A DNA stretch of 64,000 nucleotides from Gemmiger formicilis (GTDB lineage: Bacteria; Bacillota; Clostridia; Oscillospirales; Ruminococcaceae): contig NZ_JACJJP010000011.1 of NCBI RefSeq assembly GCF_016900095.1, forward strand, positions 1 through 64,000. Direction: 5' to 3'. The number at the start of each line of letters is the position of its first letter. The first letter of the stretch is position 1. Of this stretch, positions 1 through 8,880 are shown in pieces. The translations under genes were made by a program, and so were the position numbers. The notes under the pieces were generated by a model, which was given only the letters and a program-made list of their open reading frames with translations, was not told the origin of the DNA and ran no database searches.

Positions 1-1243
1 CCGGGGTGCTGTCGGGAGAGGCGCTGGGGGTGGGCAGAGGCTCCACCTCCACCCCTGCGCTGCCGCTGGCAGAACTGTTGCCGGTCAGCTTGGTCAGGTC
101 GGTGAGGGTGACTTCCTGGGTGCCGATGCTGATGCCGTTGGCCAACTGGTCCAGCAGATTGTCCACCGCCGACCGGGCGGTTTCCACCTGGTTTTGCAGG
201 GTGCTCAGCCGGCCGGTCAGCTCGCTGGAGGAGGCCGACGCATCCTGGGTGGCCCGGTTCATCAGCCCCTGCAGGGTGCTCAGTTCGCCCTGCAGTTTCT
301 GCAGGGTATCCTGGTTGTATTGCAGAATGCTGGAAGGCTCCATCTGCCCCACAATACCGCCGCCCTCCTTGCGGGCGTGGACGGTGCCGTAGTTCACACA
401 GCCTTCGATGTAGCCGGTCTGGCTGCCGGCAATGCCGCCCACATTGTAGCCGATGTGGTCATACCCCACATCGCCCCGGTTCACGCAGGCGCGGATGACC
501 CCGGAGGAGTTGCCCGCCACGCCGCCGATGTCGGTGATGTCGGCGGCGCGTTCAGTTTTGAGCATATCTTCCAGCGTCAGGTCTTCCAGCTTCACTTCGT
601 TCTGGCTTACGGTGGTGTTGACGGCGGCCAGATTGGTGCATCCGGTCACCACACCGTCGTTGCGGCCGGCCACACCGCCGATAAAGTGGTCGCCGTACAC
701 GCTGCCGTCCACGGTGCACCCGCTGATAATGCCGTCCGCTGTGTTCACGCCGGCAATGCCGCCGATCTGGTTGGTGCCGCTCACGGTGCCGGTAAACCGG
801 CAGTTTTCGATGGTTCCGGCGTTTTCACCCGCAAAACCGCCCACTTCCGCCCGGGAACCTTCCGGCTGTACGGTGGCGGACAGGGTGGTCTGTCGCACCA
901 CGGCGTCCTTCTGAATGTAGCGGAACAACCCCTGCACGCTGCCGTCGGCGGTGAGGGTCAGTCCGCTGATGGTGTGGCCGTTTCCTTCCCAGCGGCCGCC
1001 GAAGGTGGGAATCCCCCCGAAATCCGATCCGGTCAGGTCGATGTCGGCGTCCAGATAAACGGTCAGGCCCTGGCTCCAGCTGTCCAGCCGGCAGTTTTCG
1101 GCCAGTTGGACCAGGTCGTCGGCGGTACTCAGGTGAAGGGCGGCGGGGGCTTCTTCCGCCAGTGCCGCCGCGGGCAGACTGCCCAAAAGCAGCGCGGTGC
1201 TCAGCAGGGCACACAGCCCTTGTCTGACTGTCTTGCGCATCAT
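1..1243 (-). CDS. Secreted GLUG-repeat protein (C-terminus beyond window)
   Basis: The frame is open from ATG 1243 to the left edge (414 codons seen), so the protein is partial. It begins MMRKTVRQGLCALLSTALLL, a signal peptide with a likely A-L-A cut near residue 29. Residues of about 75-290 hold degenerate GLUG-type repeats (GG.AG.N.G.I..C...G.V), known from cell-surface and adhesin proteins. A helical, Q/L/T-rich stretch (about 300-385) and a P/T/S/E-rich linker follow, consistent with a stalk. Its ATG overlaps the TGA of the upstream exporter gene (ATGA), so the two are translationally coupled. ATG 1240 has better spacing from GGAGG than ATG 1243, so the true start may be either. Substrate and role are unknown; envelope display is inferred. 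Confidence 0.75.
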   Translation of the reverse strand, partial: MMRKTVRQGLCALLSTALLLGSLPAAALAEEAPAALHLSTADDLVQLAENCRLDSWSQGLTVYLDADIDLTGSDFGGIPTFGGRWEGNGHTISGLTLTADGSVQGLFRYIQKDAVVRQTTLSATVQPEGSRAEVGGFAGENAGTIENCRFTGTVSGTNQIGGIAGVNTADGIISGCTVDGSVYGDHFIGGVAGRNDGVVTGCTNLAAVNTTVSQNEVKLEDLTLEDMLKTERAADITDIGGVAGNSSGVIRACVNRGDVGYDHIGYNVGGIAGSQTGYIEGCVNYGTVHARKEGGGIVGQMEPSSILQYNQDTLQKLQGELSTLQGLMNRATQDASASSSELTGRLSTLQNQVETARSAVDNLLDQLANGISIGTQEVTLTDLTKLTGNSSASGSAGVEVEPLPTPSASPDSTP

Positions 1244-3750
1244 ACTTCCTCCCCTTCGGTGTAATTTTGGGCCCAGGCCACCGCGTCGGAGGTCTCCTGA
1301 GGCAGATAATAGTCCGGTTCGGCGGGTTCGATGGTGGTGCCGGAGGTCACGGCCGCTTTCAGGGTCCCGTTCAGGGTGCCCTTGATCTCGGCGTCGATGA
1401 CGCCGTTCACATACCCGCGCACCCGGCCGCTCACCCGCATGCTGCCGCTGGCAGACCGGTTGATGCGGGACAGATCGATAGGGGCTTTCATGGCAAAGCT
1501 GGTGCGCTCCACAATGGAATCCCCCACCAGCAGAATCTGGGGCAGCACGGCCAGCACCAGCAGGATGGAAACCACGGTGCCCCGGCCCAGACAGCTGCCG
1601 ATGGCCGCAATGACCGGGTTGGTGGTCATGACGCCGATCAGCGCCCCGGCCACCGCCAGGATGGTGCCGGAAGTGAAGATGGTGGGGAAGGCCTGGTTCA
1701 GGGCGGTGATCATGGCCTTCTGGATGGGCATCTCTTTTTTCAGCTCGGTGTAATGGCTGGAAATGACGATGGCGTAGTCGATGTTGGCGCCCATCTGGAT
1801 GGCGTTGACGATGAGGTAACCCAGGAAATACAGGGGTTCGTGGGCCAGGGTGGGCACCGAAAAGTTGATCCAGATACTGCCCTGGATGACCAGAATCAGC
1901 AGGATGGGCAGGCCCACGGATTTGAAGGTGAACAGAAGGATCAGCACCACGAACAGAGCCGAAAGCACGCTGATCAGCACGTTGTCCTGCACAAAGGAGC
2001 CGGACAGGTCCTTGACATTGGTGGAGTTGCCCACCACGTAGTAGTCGCCGGAATAATACTGCCCGATGATGTCGTGCATGGTGGTCAGAAAGTCCATGGT
2101 CTCGTCGCTTTCTTCCGGCAGGTTCAGATAGACCACCATCCGGCTGTACTTGTCGTTCTGCAGCTGGACCTGGGCCCAGTTCAGCTGATCGAACAGATCG
2201 TCCAGTGTGTTCTGGATATCCCCTTGCAGGGTGATGTTGCCGTCCTTCATCTCCTTCTGCAGGAACATGAACATGTCGAACAGGGGAACCTTGTAATCCC
2301 CGATGCCGCTGAGCACACTGCCGTACTGGTTCTGGTCCACGGCATAGGCCACATACAGGGCTTCGGCGGCCTCGTAGTCGATGCCCGCCATCTCGGAAAG
2401 CTGGCGGGGTGTCACGGCGTCGGCCAGCATGTAGCCGTCCTCGGCCTCGGTGTTGGCCAGACCCTGGGCGGAATCCACCTCCGGGCAGGCTTCCAGCTGT
2501 TGCAGAATCTGCCGTTCGGCGTCGTAGTTGCCCTTGGGCACAATGACCGCCAGCATGTTGTTGTTGCCGAAGGTGTTCTTGATCTTCTGGTGGGCGATCT
2601 GGCTTTCGCTCTGTTTGGGGGTCACCAGGTCGGTGAAGCTGTAGCAGTAGGGACACTGGTTGGCCAGCACGGCAGCAATGACCACCACCACCGCGAACAC
2701 CGGCGGGATAACAAACCGGGTGGCCACGTCAAATCGGCCCAGGGCGGTGATGCGGGGAATCAGTTTGCGGTGGCGGGTGGCGTCGATCTTTTTGCTGAAC
2801 ACCATCAGCAGCCCGGGCATCAGGGTAAACACCGAGAGCAGGCTGAACAGGATGGCCTTGATCAGCACGGTGGCCATATCCCGCCCGATGCCGAAATGCA
2901 TGAAGGCCAGGGCACCCAGACCGGAAATGGTGGTCAGGGAAGAGGAGCTGATTTCCGGTATGGCCTTGGACAAGGCCGCGATGCAGGCTTCCCGGGTGTC
3001 CTTGGTCTCATGTTCGTCGGAAAAGCGGTGGCACAGGATGATGGCGTAGTCGATGGCCAGGGCCAGCTGCAGAATCACCGTGACCGAGTTGGAAATGAAA
3101 GAGATGGTGCCGCACAGAAAGTTGGTGCCCATGTTCAGCAGGGCCGCGGCGCCGAAGGTCAGGATCAGCACCGGCACTTCGGCGTAGGAGCGGGACGTCA
3201 GGGTCAGCACCACCACGATGATCACCGCGGCAATGACCAGAATCACGCTCATCTCGCTGGCCAGGTCGGCGGACATGTCCTGGCCCACCTCGGTGTCCAC
3301 ATAGGCGTCGTACCCGTCCAGCGCCCGGTCGATGCCGTCCAGGGCCTGCAGGCTGATGTCGTCGGTGGCGGTGCCGTCAAAGGTGACCGTGAACAGCGCC
3401 GACGCCTGCTTGTAATGATCGGTGCTGTCGTCAAACTCCACACTGTACACACCGTCCACATCCTCCAGCTTGTGGGCCAGATCCTGGGCGGTGTCGTAGG
3501 TCACGTTGGATACCATCACCCGCGCGGTGCCGAAGGTGGTGAAATTGTCGTTCATCACCGTCAGGCCCTGGCGGGTCTCGGTGTGGGCGGGCAGATAGGT
3601 GGTGATGTCGTTTTCCACCTTGACCCAGCCCGACGCCACAATGCTGAAGATCAGCGCCAGCGCATACAGCAGAAAAAACAGATTGCGTTTGTCCACAATA
3701 AAGGTGGCAATCTTTTCCATTCCGCCGGTTTTGGGCTTCTTTTCTTCCAT
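1240..3750 (-). CDS. MMPL/RND-family membrane transporter
   Basis: The product has 836 residues with the two-fold layout of the MMPL/RND superfamily. One N-terminal membrane helix (about 24-42) is followed by an extracytoplasmic loop and a helix bundle (about 165-330); the pattern then repeats (about 350-370, loop, 590-740). Each bundle carries the family's D-Y-A signature: LAIDYA near residue 231 and GANIDYA near 665. Such proteins export lipids, drugs or peptides using an ion gradient. The C-terminal 100 residues are soluble. The start is supported by GGGAGGA upstream of ATG 3750. It overlaps and probably pairs with the secreted GLUG protein, so the two may form an envelope export and display unit. 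The substrate cannot be read from sequence. Confidence 0.85.
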   Translation of the reverse strand: MEEKKPKTGGMEKIATFIVDKRNLFFLLYALALIFSIVASGWVKVENDITTYLPAHTETRQGLTVMNDNFTTFGTARVMVSNVTYDTAQDLAHKLEDVDGVYSVEFDDSTDHYKQASALFTVTFDGTATDDISLQALDGIDRALDGYDAYVDTEVGQDMSADLASEMSVILVIAAVIIVVVLTLTSRSYAEVPVLILTFGAAALLNMGTNFLCGTISFISNSVTVILQLALAIDYAIILCHRFSDEHETKDTREACIAALSKAIPEISSSSLTTISGLGALAFMHFGIGRDMATVLIKAILFSLLSVFTLMPGLLMVFSKKIDATRHRKLIPRITALGRFDVATRFVIPPVFAVVVVIAAVLANQCPYCYSFTDLVTPKQSESQIAHQKIKNTFGNNNMLAVIVPKGNYDAERQILQQLEACPEVDSAQGLANTEAEDGYMLADAVTPRQLSEMAGIDYEAAEALYVAYAVDQNQYGSVLSGIGDYKVPLFDMFMFLQKEMKDGNITLQGDIQNTLDDLFDQLNWAQVQLQNDKYSRMVVYLNLPEESDETMDFLTTMHDIIGQYYSGDYYVVGNSTNVKDLSGSFVQDNVLISVLSALFVVLILLFTFKSVGLPILLILVIQGSIWINFSVPTLAHEPLYFLGYLIVNAIQMGANIDYAIVISSHYTELKKEMPIQKAMITALNQAFPTIFTSGTILAVAGALIGVMTTNPVIAAIGSCLGRGTVVSILLVLAVLPQILLVGDSIVERTSFAMKAPIDLSRINRSASGSMRVSGRVRGYVNGVIDAEIKGTLNGTLKAAVTSGTTIEPAEPDYYLPQETSDAVAWAQNYTEGEEV

Positions 3751-3780
3751 GGCAGAAAAATCCTCCCGTTTTCAAGTCAA

Positions 3781-3807
3781 AAACAGCCCGCACGCGGTGG
3801 GCTGTTT
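3781..3807. terminator. Leader hairpin before the MMPL gene
   Basis: A perfect 9-bp inverted repeat, AAACAGCCC (3781-3789) and GGGCTGTTT (3799-3807), has a 9-nt loop and T-runs on both strands. On the minus strand it lies between the likely promoter and the MMPL start, so it could act as an attenuator. No plus-strand gene ends here that would need it. Confidence 0.5.
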
Positions 3808-3836
3808 TTTCATCTTAATACGGGAGGAGGGCAAAA

Positions 3837-3864
3837 ACCATATACAATTTTGAACAAGTGTAAA
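3837..3864 (-). promoter_or_regulatory. Candidate promoter for the MMPL-GLUG operon
   Basis: On the minus strand, TTTACA (3864-3859) and TATGGT (3842-3837) are separated by 16 bases. The match to sigma-A consensus is moderate. The position fits between the AraC terminator and the MMPL start. Confidence 0.35.
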
Positions 3865-3894
3865 AAAATCGGGAAATGACCGCCGGTTTTCCAC

Positions 3895-3924
3895 AAAAAA
3901 GCCCCGGATTGTGGAATCCGGGGC
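3895..3924 (-). terminator. Terminator of the AraC-family gene
   Basis: A 10-bp stem, GCCCCGGATT (3901-3910) with AATCCGGGGC (3915-3924), has a GTGG loop. On the minus strand it is followed by six T. It starts 6 bases after the stop codon of the AraC gene. Confidence 0.9.
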
Positions 3925-3929
3925 GCAGG

Positions 3930-4901
3930 TCAGCTGTGGGCCTGCCGGCGGCGGTAGTCGGCGGGGGAGCAGCCGTATTTTTCCTTGAATTTGCGGTAGA
4001 AGTAGCTGCTGTTTTCGTATCCGATGGACTCCAGCACCGCGTCGGCGGGCAGGCGGGTGTTGCCCATCAGATAGGCGGCCTGCTGCAGTTTGCGCTGCTG
4101 CAGCAGCTGCTTGAAGTTCTGCCCGGTGTGATGCTTGAGCATCCGGCTCAGGGTGTAGGGGGGCATGTGCAGCTGGGCGGCAATCTCCTCCAGCGTGCCG
4201 TTTTTGTAGGAAGACTCGATGTATTTCAGCGCCGTGAACACCGCGCTTTCCTCCCGGCTGCCGGAAGCCGTGCGGTTCACGTCCTCCGCAAACATGGCCA
4301 GGTTCAGCAGCAGCAGACCCATGGTGGTCTGGTTCAGCACGTTCACCCCGGGCTTTTTTTCCAACAGGGTCCAGATCATGTTTTCCAGCAGGTTCTGCAC
4401 CGGCAGAATGTCGTGGGCCGCAATGTGCAGATACCCCGCAAAGGCGGATTCCCCCGCCAGGGTGGAGATCAGAAAGTCCCGCAGCACATTTTCCTGCTCC
4501 AGCATGCGGAAGCTGCGGTCAAAGAACTGGGGCAGAATGATGAAGTTCACCCCCACGTCCTGTTCCGAGGCGGGCAGAATCTCGTGGTACACCGCCTGAT
4601 TCAGAAACAGCAGGTCCCCGGTCTGCAGCACCAGGGTCTGGGTGCCGTTGATGATGTGGGTGGTGGACCCGCTGCACATGTACAAAAGCTCCACATAGTT
4701 GTGCCGGTGGCGGGGAAAATGCACAAACCTGGTGTGGGGGCGGATTTCGATGAGCTTGCCCTTTTCCAGCAATTTCTCGCTGTCCACCACAAAATCCCGG
4801 CGGGAGGTATACCGCTCCCGCTCCACCTGGGCCCGCCCGTCCAGGATGGCCTGTTCCTCCTCGGTGATCTTTTGCAGTTTTTTTAACAGCTCCGGGTTCA
4901 T
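3930..4901 (-). CDS. AraC-family regulator of the rhamnose operon
   Basis: The product has 323 residues. An N-terminal cupin-like sensor (about 50-140, with HFPRHRHNYVELLYM) is typical of sugar-binding AraC proteins. The C-terminal double helix-turn-helix (about 220-320) ends in the family motif IGYENSSYFYRKFKEKYGCS followed by P-x-x-Y-R. AAGGATGTG precedes ATG 4901. The gene is divergent from the rhamnulokinase gene and shares with it a 145-bp intergenic region holding a large inverted repeat. This is the arrangement of RhaR/RhaS-type activators, so control of the adjoining operon is inferred. The exact inducer (L-rhamnose or L-fucose) is not shown by sequence. Confidence 0.88.
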   Translation of the reverse strand: MNPELLKKLQKITEEEQAILDGRAQVERERYTSRRDFVVDSEKLLEKGKLIEIRPHTRFVHFPRHRHNYVELLYMCSGSTTHIINGTQTLVLQTGDLLFLNQAVYHEILPASEQDVGVNFIILPQFFDRSFRMLEQENVLRDFLISTLAGESAFAGYLHIAAHDILPVQNLLENMIWTLLEKKPGVNVLNQTTMGLLLLNLAMFAEDVNRTASGSREESAVFTALKYIESSYKNGTLEEIAAQLHMPPYTLSRMLKHHTGQNFKQLLQQRKLQQAAYLMGNTRLPADAVLESIGYENSSYFYRKFKEKYGCSPADYRRRQAHS

Positions 4902-4976
4902 TTTTGTGTCACATCCTTTTTATCAGCATACCACAAAGCGGAACGCAATGCAAATAAAGTCCCTGTTTTGGTGAGA

Positions 4977-5013
4977 AACCGTCCTTATCCCTGCAAATAA
5001 GAACGGTTACAAT
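4977..5013 (+). promoter_or_regulatory. Operator palindrome and -10 of the rhamnose operon
   Basis: AACCGTCCTTAT (4977-4988) and ATAAGAACGGTT (4997-5008) form a 12-bp inverted repeat with one mismatch and an 8-base spacer. The right arm runs into a TACAAT -10 box (5008-5013). The -35 position has no good match and is covered by the repeat. That is expected for an activator-dependent promoter such as one controlled by a RhaS-like AraC protein. Confidence 0.6.
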
Positions 5014-5047
5014 GGAATCAGAAAAAATCGGCAAGGAGGGTTCCGTC

Positions 5048-6517
5048 ATGGGGCAGTATTATCTGGCCATTGACATCGGGGCGTCCAGCGGGCGCCACAT
5101 TCTGGGCCACGTGGAAAACGGGCGCATGGTGCTGGAGGAAATGTACCGCTTTGACAACCGGCAGCAGCGCCGGGACGGCCACGACTGCTGGGACGTGGAA
5201 AATCTGTGGCAGGGCATTCTGGGCGGCCTCAAGGCCTGCAAGGCCCAGGGCAAGATTCCGGCCACCGTGGGCATTGATACCTGGGCGGTGGACTTTGTGC
5301 TGCTGGACAAGGACGGCAAGCGCCTGGGGGATGCGGTGGCCTACCGCGACGGACGCACCGAGGGCATGGACAAGGCGGTGGACGCCCTGATCCCGCCCGC
5401 CGAGCTCTACGCCCGCACCGGCATCCAGAAACAGCTGTTCAACACCATCTACCAGCTCATGGCTCTCAAGCAGGAGCATCCCGAACAGCTGGAAGCGGCC
5501 CACAGCCTGCTTATGATTCCGGACTACTTCAATTATCTGCTCACCGGCGTGCAGAAGCAGGAATACACCAACGCCAGCAGCACCAACCTGGTCAACGCGG
5601 CCAAAAAGACCTGGGACCGGGAACTGCTGGACACCCTGGGCCTGCCCCGGCGGCTGTTCGGCCCCCTGTCCATGCCCGGCACGGTGGTGGGGCCTCTGAA
5701 AGAGGAGATCGCCGCCGAAGTGGGCTTCCAGACCACCGTCATTCTGCCCGCCACCCACGACACCGGCTCGGCCTTCCTGGCGGTGCCGGCCCGGGATGAC
5801 CGGGCGGTGTATCTGTCCAGCGGCACCTGGAGCCTGCTGGGGGTGGAGAACGAAGCCCCCATCACCACCGAGGAGAGCCGCGCCCAGAACTTCACCAACG
5901 AGGGCGGCGCCTGGTACCGGTTCCGCTATCTGAAGAACATCATGGGTCTGTGGATGATCCAGTCCATCCGGCGGGAACTCAATGGGGTGGACTACGTGGC
6001 CGGCAAGACCCGGGCCGCCTGGACCCTGGATGTGAAGGCAGGGGAGAAGCAGTGGAGCTTCCCCGACCTGATTGCGGCGGCGGAGAGCGCCGCGGACTTC
6101 ACCGCCGTGGTGGACGCCAACGACGACGCCTTCCTGGCGCCGGACAGCATGATCCTGGCGGTGCAGAAAGCCTGCGCCGCCGCCGGACAGCCGGTGCCCC
6201 AGACGGTGGGCCAGCTGATGCAGTGCGTCTACCGCAGCCTGACCCTGTGCTATAAGAACGCCATTGCCGGGCTTTCCGAACTGACCGGCAAGACCTACAC
6301 CAGCATCAACATCGTGGGCGGCGGCTGCCAGGACAACTACCTCAACCGCATGACCGCCGCCGTCACCGGCCTGCCGGTGTACGCCGGCCCGGTGGAGGGT
6401 ACGGCCATCGGCAACCTGGCCGTTCAGATGATTCACGGCGGCGAATTTGCCGGCCTGGTCACCGCAAGACAAAGTATCCGTGAAAGTTTTGATATCAAGG
6501 AGGTTCTTCCCCAATGA
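5048..6517 (+). CDS. rhaB: Rhamnulokinase
   Basis: This FGGY-family sugar kinase phosphorylates L-rhamnulose with ATP. The 489-residue length equals the usual RhaB length. The N-terminal phosphate-binding motif AIDIGASSGRH (residues 7-17), the LSSGTWSLLGVE motif and the RFRYLKNIMGLWMIQ segment are characteristic of rhamnulokinases rather than xylulo- or glycerol kinases. The start at 5048 is chosen because AAGGAGGG precedes it at proper spacing and the protein then begins MGQYYLAIDIG; an upstream in-frame ATG at 5012 has no ribosome site. The stop overlaps the next gene's ATG (ATGA), showing one operon with the isomerase, aldolase and reductase. Confidence 0.93.
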   Translation: MGQYYLAIDIGASSGRHILGHVENGRMVLEEMYRFDNRQQRRDGHDCWDVENLWQGILGGLKACKAQGKIPATVGIDTWAVDFVLLDKDGKRLGDAVAYRDGRTEGMDKAVDALIPPAELYARTGIQKQLFNTIYQLMALKQEHPEQLEAAHSLLMIPDYFNYLLTGVQKQEYTNASSTNLVNAAKKTWDRELLDTLGLPRRLFGPLSMPGTVVGPLKEEIAAEVGFQTTVILPATHDTGSAFLAVPARDDRAVYLSSGTWSLLGVENEAPITTEESRAQNFTNEGGAWYRFRYLKNIMGLWMIQSIRRELNGVDYVAGKTRAAWTLDVKAGEKQWSFPDLIAAAESAADFTAVVDANDDAFLAPDSMILAVQKACAAAGQPVPQTVGQLMQCVYRSLTLCYKNAIAGLSELTGKTYTSINIVGGGCQDNYLNRMTAAVTGLPVYAGPVEGTAIGNLAVQMIHGGEFAGLVTARQSIRESFDIKEVLPQ

Positions 6518-7938
6518 GCATGTTAGTGGAAACCAAAGCCCGGGTAGGCGTGTTCGCCATTGCCCTGGGCGCCTATCTGCCCCAGTTCCCCAGCCTGGTA
6601 CCGGAATTCCAGGCCCAGTACGAGCAGTTCAAAACCATGATTCCCGACACCGTGGAGCTGGTGGACGGCGGCATCGTCACCACCAAGGAGCTGAGCCAGG
6701 CGGCCGGGGACAAGTTCCGCGCCGCCGACGTGGACCTGGTGATCATGCAGCTGCTGACCTACGCCACCTCCTACAATATGCTGCCTGCGGTGCGGGACCT
6801 GGATGTGCCGGTGGTGCTGGTGAACGTCCAGAAGCTGCGTGCCCCCGACTACGAGCACACCGACACGGCCAAATGGCTGGGCGAGCTGTATGCCTGCGGC
6901 GCTGTGGGCGAGATGGTGGCTGACCTGGAGCGGGCCGGCAAGCGCCATGCGGTCATCACCGGCGTGGTGGAGGGCGGCGATCCCACCGTTCAGGCCGAGA
7001 TCAACGACTGGTGCAAGGCCGCTCAGGTGCGCCGCCGCTTCCGGGACACCAACCTGGCCCAGATCGGCCGTCCCTACCCCGGCATGATGGACCTGTACAT
7101 CGACGAAACCAACCTGTACCACCGCATGTGGCTGTACACCAAGCAGTTCGACTGGGAAAAGATGTGGGCCATTGCCGATGACGTCACCGATGAGGCGGTC
7201 ATCCGCGCCAAAGCAGAAGAGATTCTGGACACCTTCGACATCGAGGGCGGCGGCACCGTGGAGAAGGTCTGGGAGATGGCCCGCTATGTCGTGGCCTTTG
7301 AAAAGTGGGTCAAGGACGAGAAGATCGCCTTTATCGCTTCCCACTATGACGGCTTTGCCCAGGGCAAGGCCGGCGTGCTGGATTCCATGCTGATTCCCGC
7401 CTTCTCCATGCTCATCAAGCAGGGCGTTGCCTGCGCCGTGGAGGGCGACATTAAAGTCTCCATGGCCATGTCCATTCTCAAGACGATTTCCGGCCAGGGC
7501 CAGCTGTCCGAGATGTATTCCATCGACTTTGACAAGGACATCTGCATCATCGGCCATTCCGGCTCCGGCGATGCGGCCATCTCGGCCAAAAAGCCCACCA
7601 TGAAGATCGTGCCGGTCTTCCACGGCAAGACTGGCGGCGGTTACCTGACCCAGTTCTACCCCCATCTGGGTCCCGTGACCTACCTGGGCATCACCCAGGA
7701 CAAGGACGGCCACTTCAAGTTTGTGGTGGCCGAGGGCATCAACGAGGAAGGCCCCATCTTCACCTTCGGCGACACCAATATGCGCACCCGCTTTGCCTGC
7801 GGTGCCCGGGAGTTCGTCAACCGCTGGAGCGAGGCCGGTCCCACCCACCATATGGCTGCCGCCTGCGGCCGCCACATCGACACCATCCTCAAGGTGGCGG
7901 AGATCTTCAATGTGCCGGTGGACGTGATCACCCGCTGA
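6514..7938 (+). CDS. AraA/FucI-like sugar isomerase of the rhamnose operon
   Basis: The product has 474 residues and belongs to the L-arabinose/L-fucose isomerase superfamily by its layout. Visible features are an N-terminal Rossmann-like region, a GIVTTKE and LLTYATSYNM segment, a central VEGDIKVSMAMSILKTISG stretch with the metal-ligand Glu context, and the C-terminal THHMAAACGRH motif resembling the AraA ending. It is not a classical RhaA TIM-barrel isomerase and is shorter than FucI (about 590). By position it should convert the aldose to the ketose used by RhaB, so I infer a non-orthologous L-rhamnose isomerase. AAGGAGG lies 10 bases before ATG 6514, which overlaps the rhaB stop. Confidence 0.7.
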   Translation: MSMLVETKARVGVFAIALGAYLPQFPSLVPEFQAQYEQFKTMIPDTVELVDGGIVTTKELSQAAGDKFRAADVDLVIMQLLTYATSYNMLPAVRDLDVPVVLVNVQKLRAPDYEHTDTAKWLGELYACGAVGEMVADLERAGKRHAVITGVVEGGDPTVQAEINDWCKAAQVRRRFRDTNLAQIGRPYPGMMDLYIDETNLYHRMWLYTKQFDWEKMWAIADDVTDEAVIRAKAEEILDTFDIEGGGTVEKVWEMARYVVAFEKWVKDEKIAFIASHYDGFAQGKAGVLDSMLIPAFSMLIKQGVACAVEGDIKVSMAMSILKTISGQGQLSEMYSIDFDKDICIIGHSGSGDAAISAKKPTMKIVPVFHGKTGGGYLTQFYPHLGPVTYLGITQDKDGHFKFVVAEGINEEGPIFTFGDTNMRTRFACGAREFVNRWSEAGPTHHMAAACGRHIDTILKVAEIFNVPVDVITR

Positions 7939-7980
7939 ATCAACCTGTCAAAACGGTTTTATACAGAAAGGAACATGAAC

Positions 7981-8808
7981 ATGGAAATCTACGATATCCC
8001 CTGTGTGAAGGGCTTTATGCGGATGTGCAACGACGGCTGGCTGCAGGGCTGGCACGAGCGCAACGGCGGCAACCTGACCTACCGCATGACCGAGGAGGAC
8101 GTGGCCGCCTGCCGTCCCTACTTTGACGAGACGCCCCGGGAATGGGTGAAGATGGGTGTCCAGGCGGACAACCTGGCCGGGGAATACTTCATCACCACCG
8201 GTTCGGGCAAGTACTTCCGCAATGTGGAACCCGACCCCATCCACTCTATCGGCATTGTGGAGATCAATGCCGCCGGCGACAGCTGGCGCATCGTCTGGGG
8301 CCTGGCCGAAGGCGCCAAGCCCACCAGCGAATTCCCCAGCCATTTCATGAACCACAGCGTGCGCAAGGCTGCCACCAACGGCGCCAACCGGGTCATCTAC
8401 CATTGCCACGCCACCAACGTCATCGCCCTGACCTACATCCTGCCCCTGACCGACCGTGATTTCAGCCGTGCCCTGTGGCAGAGCGCCACCGAGTGCCCGG
8501 TGGTCTTCCCCGAAGGCGTGGGCGTCTGCCCCTGGATGGTGCCGGGCGGTGCGGACATCGCCATGGCCACCAGCGAGAAGATGAAGACCTACCAGGCCGC
8601 CATTTGGGCCCAGCACGGCCTGTTTGCCTCCGGCCCCGACTACGACACCACCTTCGGTCTGGCCCACACCATCGAGAAGAGCGCCGAGATCTACGTCAAG
8701 GTTCTGTCCATGGGCGGCGGCCTGATCCGCCAGACCATCGAGGATGACGATCTGCGTGCCATCGCCCGGGATTTCGGTGTCACCCTCAACGAGAATTTCC
8801 TCAACTGA
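7981..8808 (+). CDS. rhaD: Rhamnulose-1-phosphate aldolase
   Basis: This class II zinc-dependent aldolase cleaves L-rhamnulose 1-phosphate to DHAP and L-lactaldehyde. The 275-residue protein matches the RhaD length. It shows GWHERNGGNLTYR near the N-terminus, the phosphate-binding TTGSGKYFRN, and the zinc-binding HCHATN plus a later QHGLFASG. I choose ATG 7981 because AAAGGA sits 8 bases upstream; ATG 7975 is in frame but only 2 bases from it. It follows the isomerase gene by 42 bp and precedes fucO in the same direction. It supports rhamnose over fucose as substrate, because FucA proteins are shorter (about 215). Confidence 0.92.
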   Translation: MEIYDIPCVKGFMRMCNDGWLQGWHERNGGNLTYRMTEEDVAACRPYFDETPREWVKMGVQADNLAGEYFITTGSGKYFRNVEPDPIHSIGIVEINAAGDSWRIVWGLAEGAKPTSEFPSHFMNHSVRKAATNGANRVIYHCHATNVIALTYILPLTDRDFSRALWQSATECPVVFPEGVGVCPWMVPGGADIAMATSEKMKTYQAAIWAQHGLFASGPDYDTTFGLAHTIEKSAEIYVKVLSMGGGLIRQTIEDDDLRAIARDFGVTLNENFLN

Positions 8809-8880
8809 GTTCCGTCACACCTCCCCAAAGGGAGTTCTACGATCTATTTTCAACCCATCACAAAAGGAGTGTATTGTTTT

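Noticed and set aside
3849-3858. Motif TTTGAACAAG shared by gaps at 3849, 12586 and (with a final A) 42141
   Set aside because: Ten bases in A/T-rich gaps can recur by chance, and the positions relative to genes differ.
1267-3879. An 870-codon open frame antisense to the MMPL transporter, and similar long antisense frames (for example 58484-61984 opposite carB, 15417-18359 opposite hbd-etfB)
   Set aside because: These are mirror frames of real genes in GC-rich DNA. They are rich in H, G, Q and V, lack ribosome sites and show no domain pattern.
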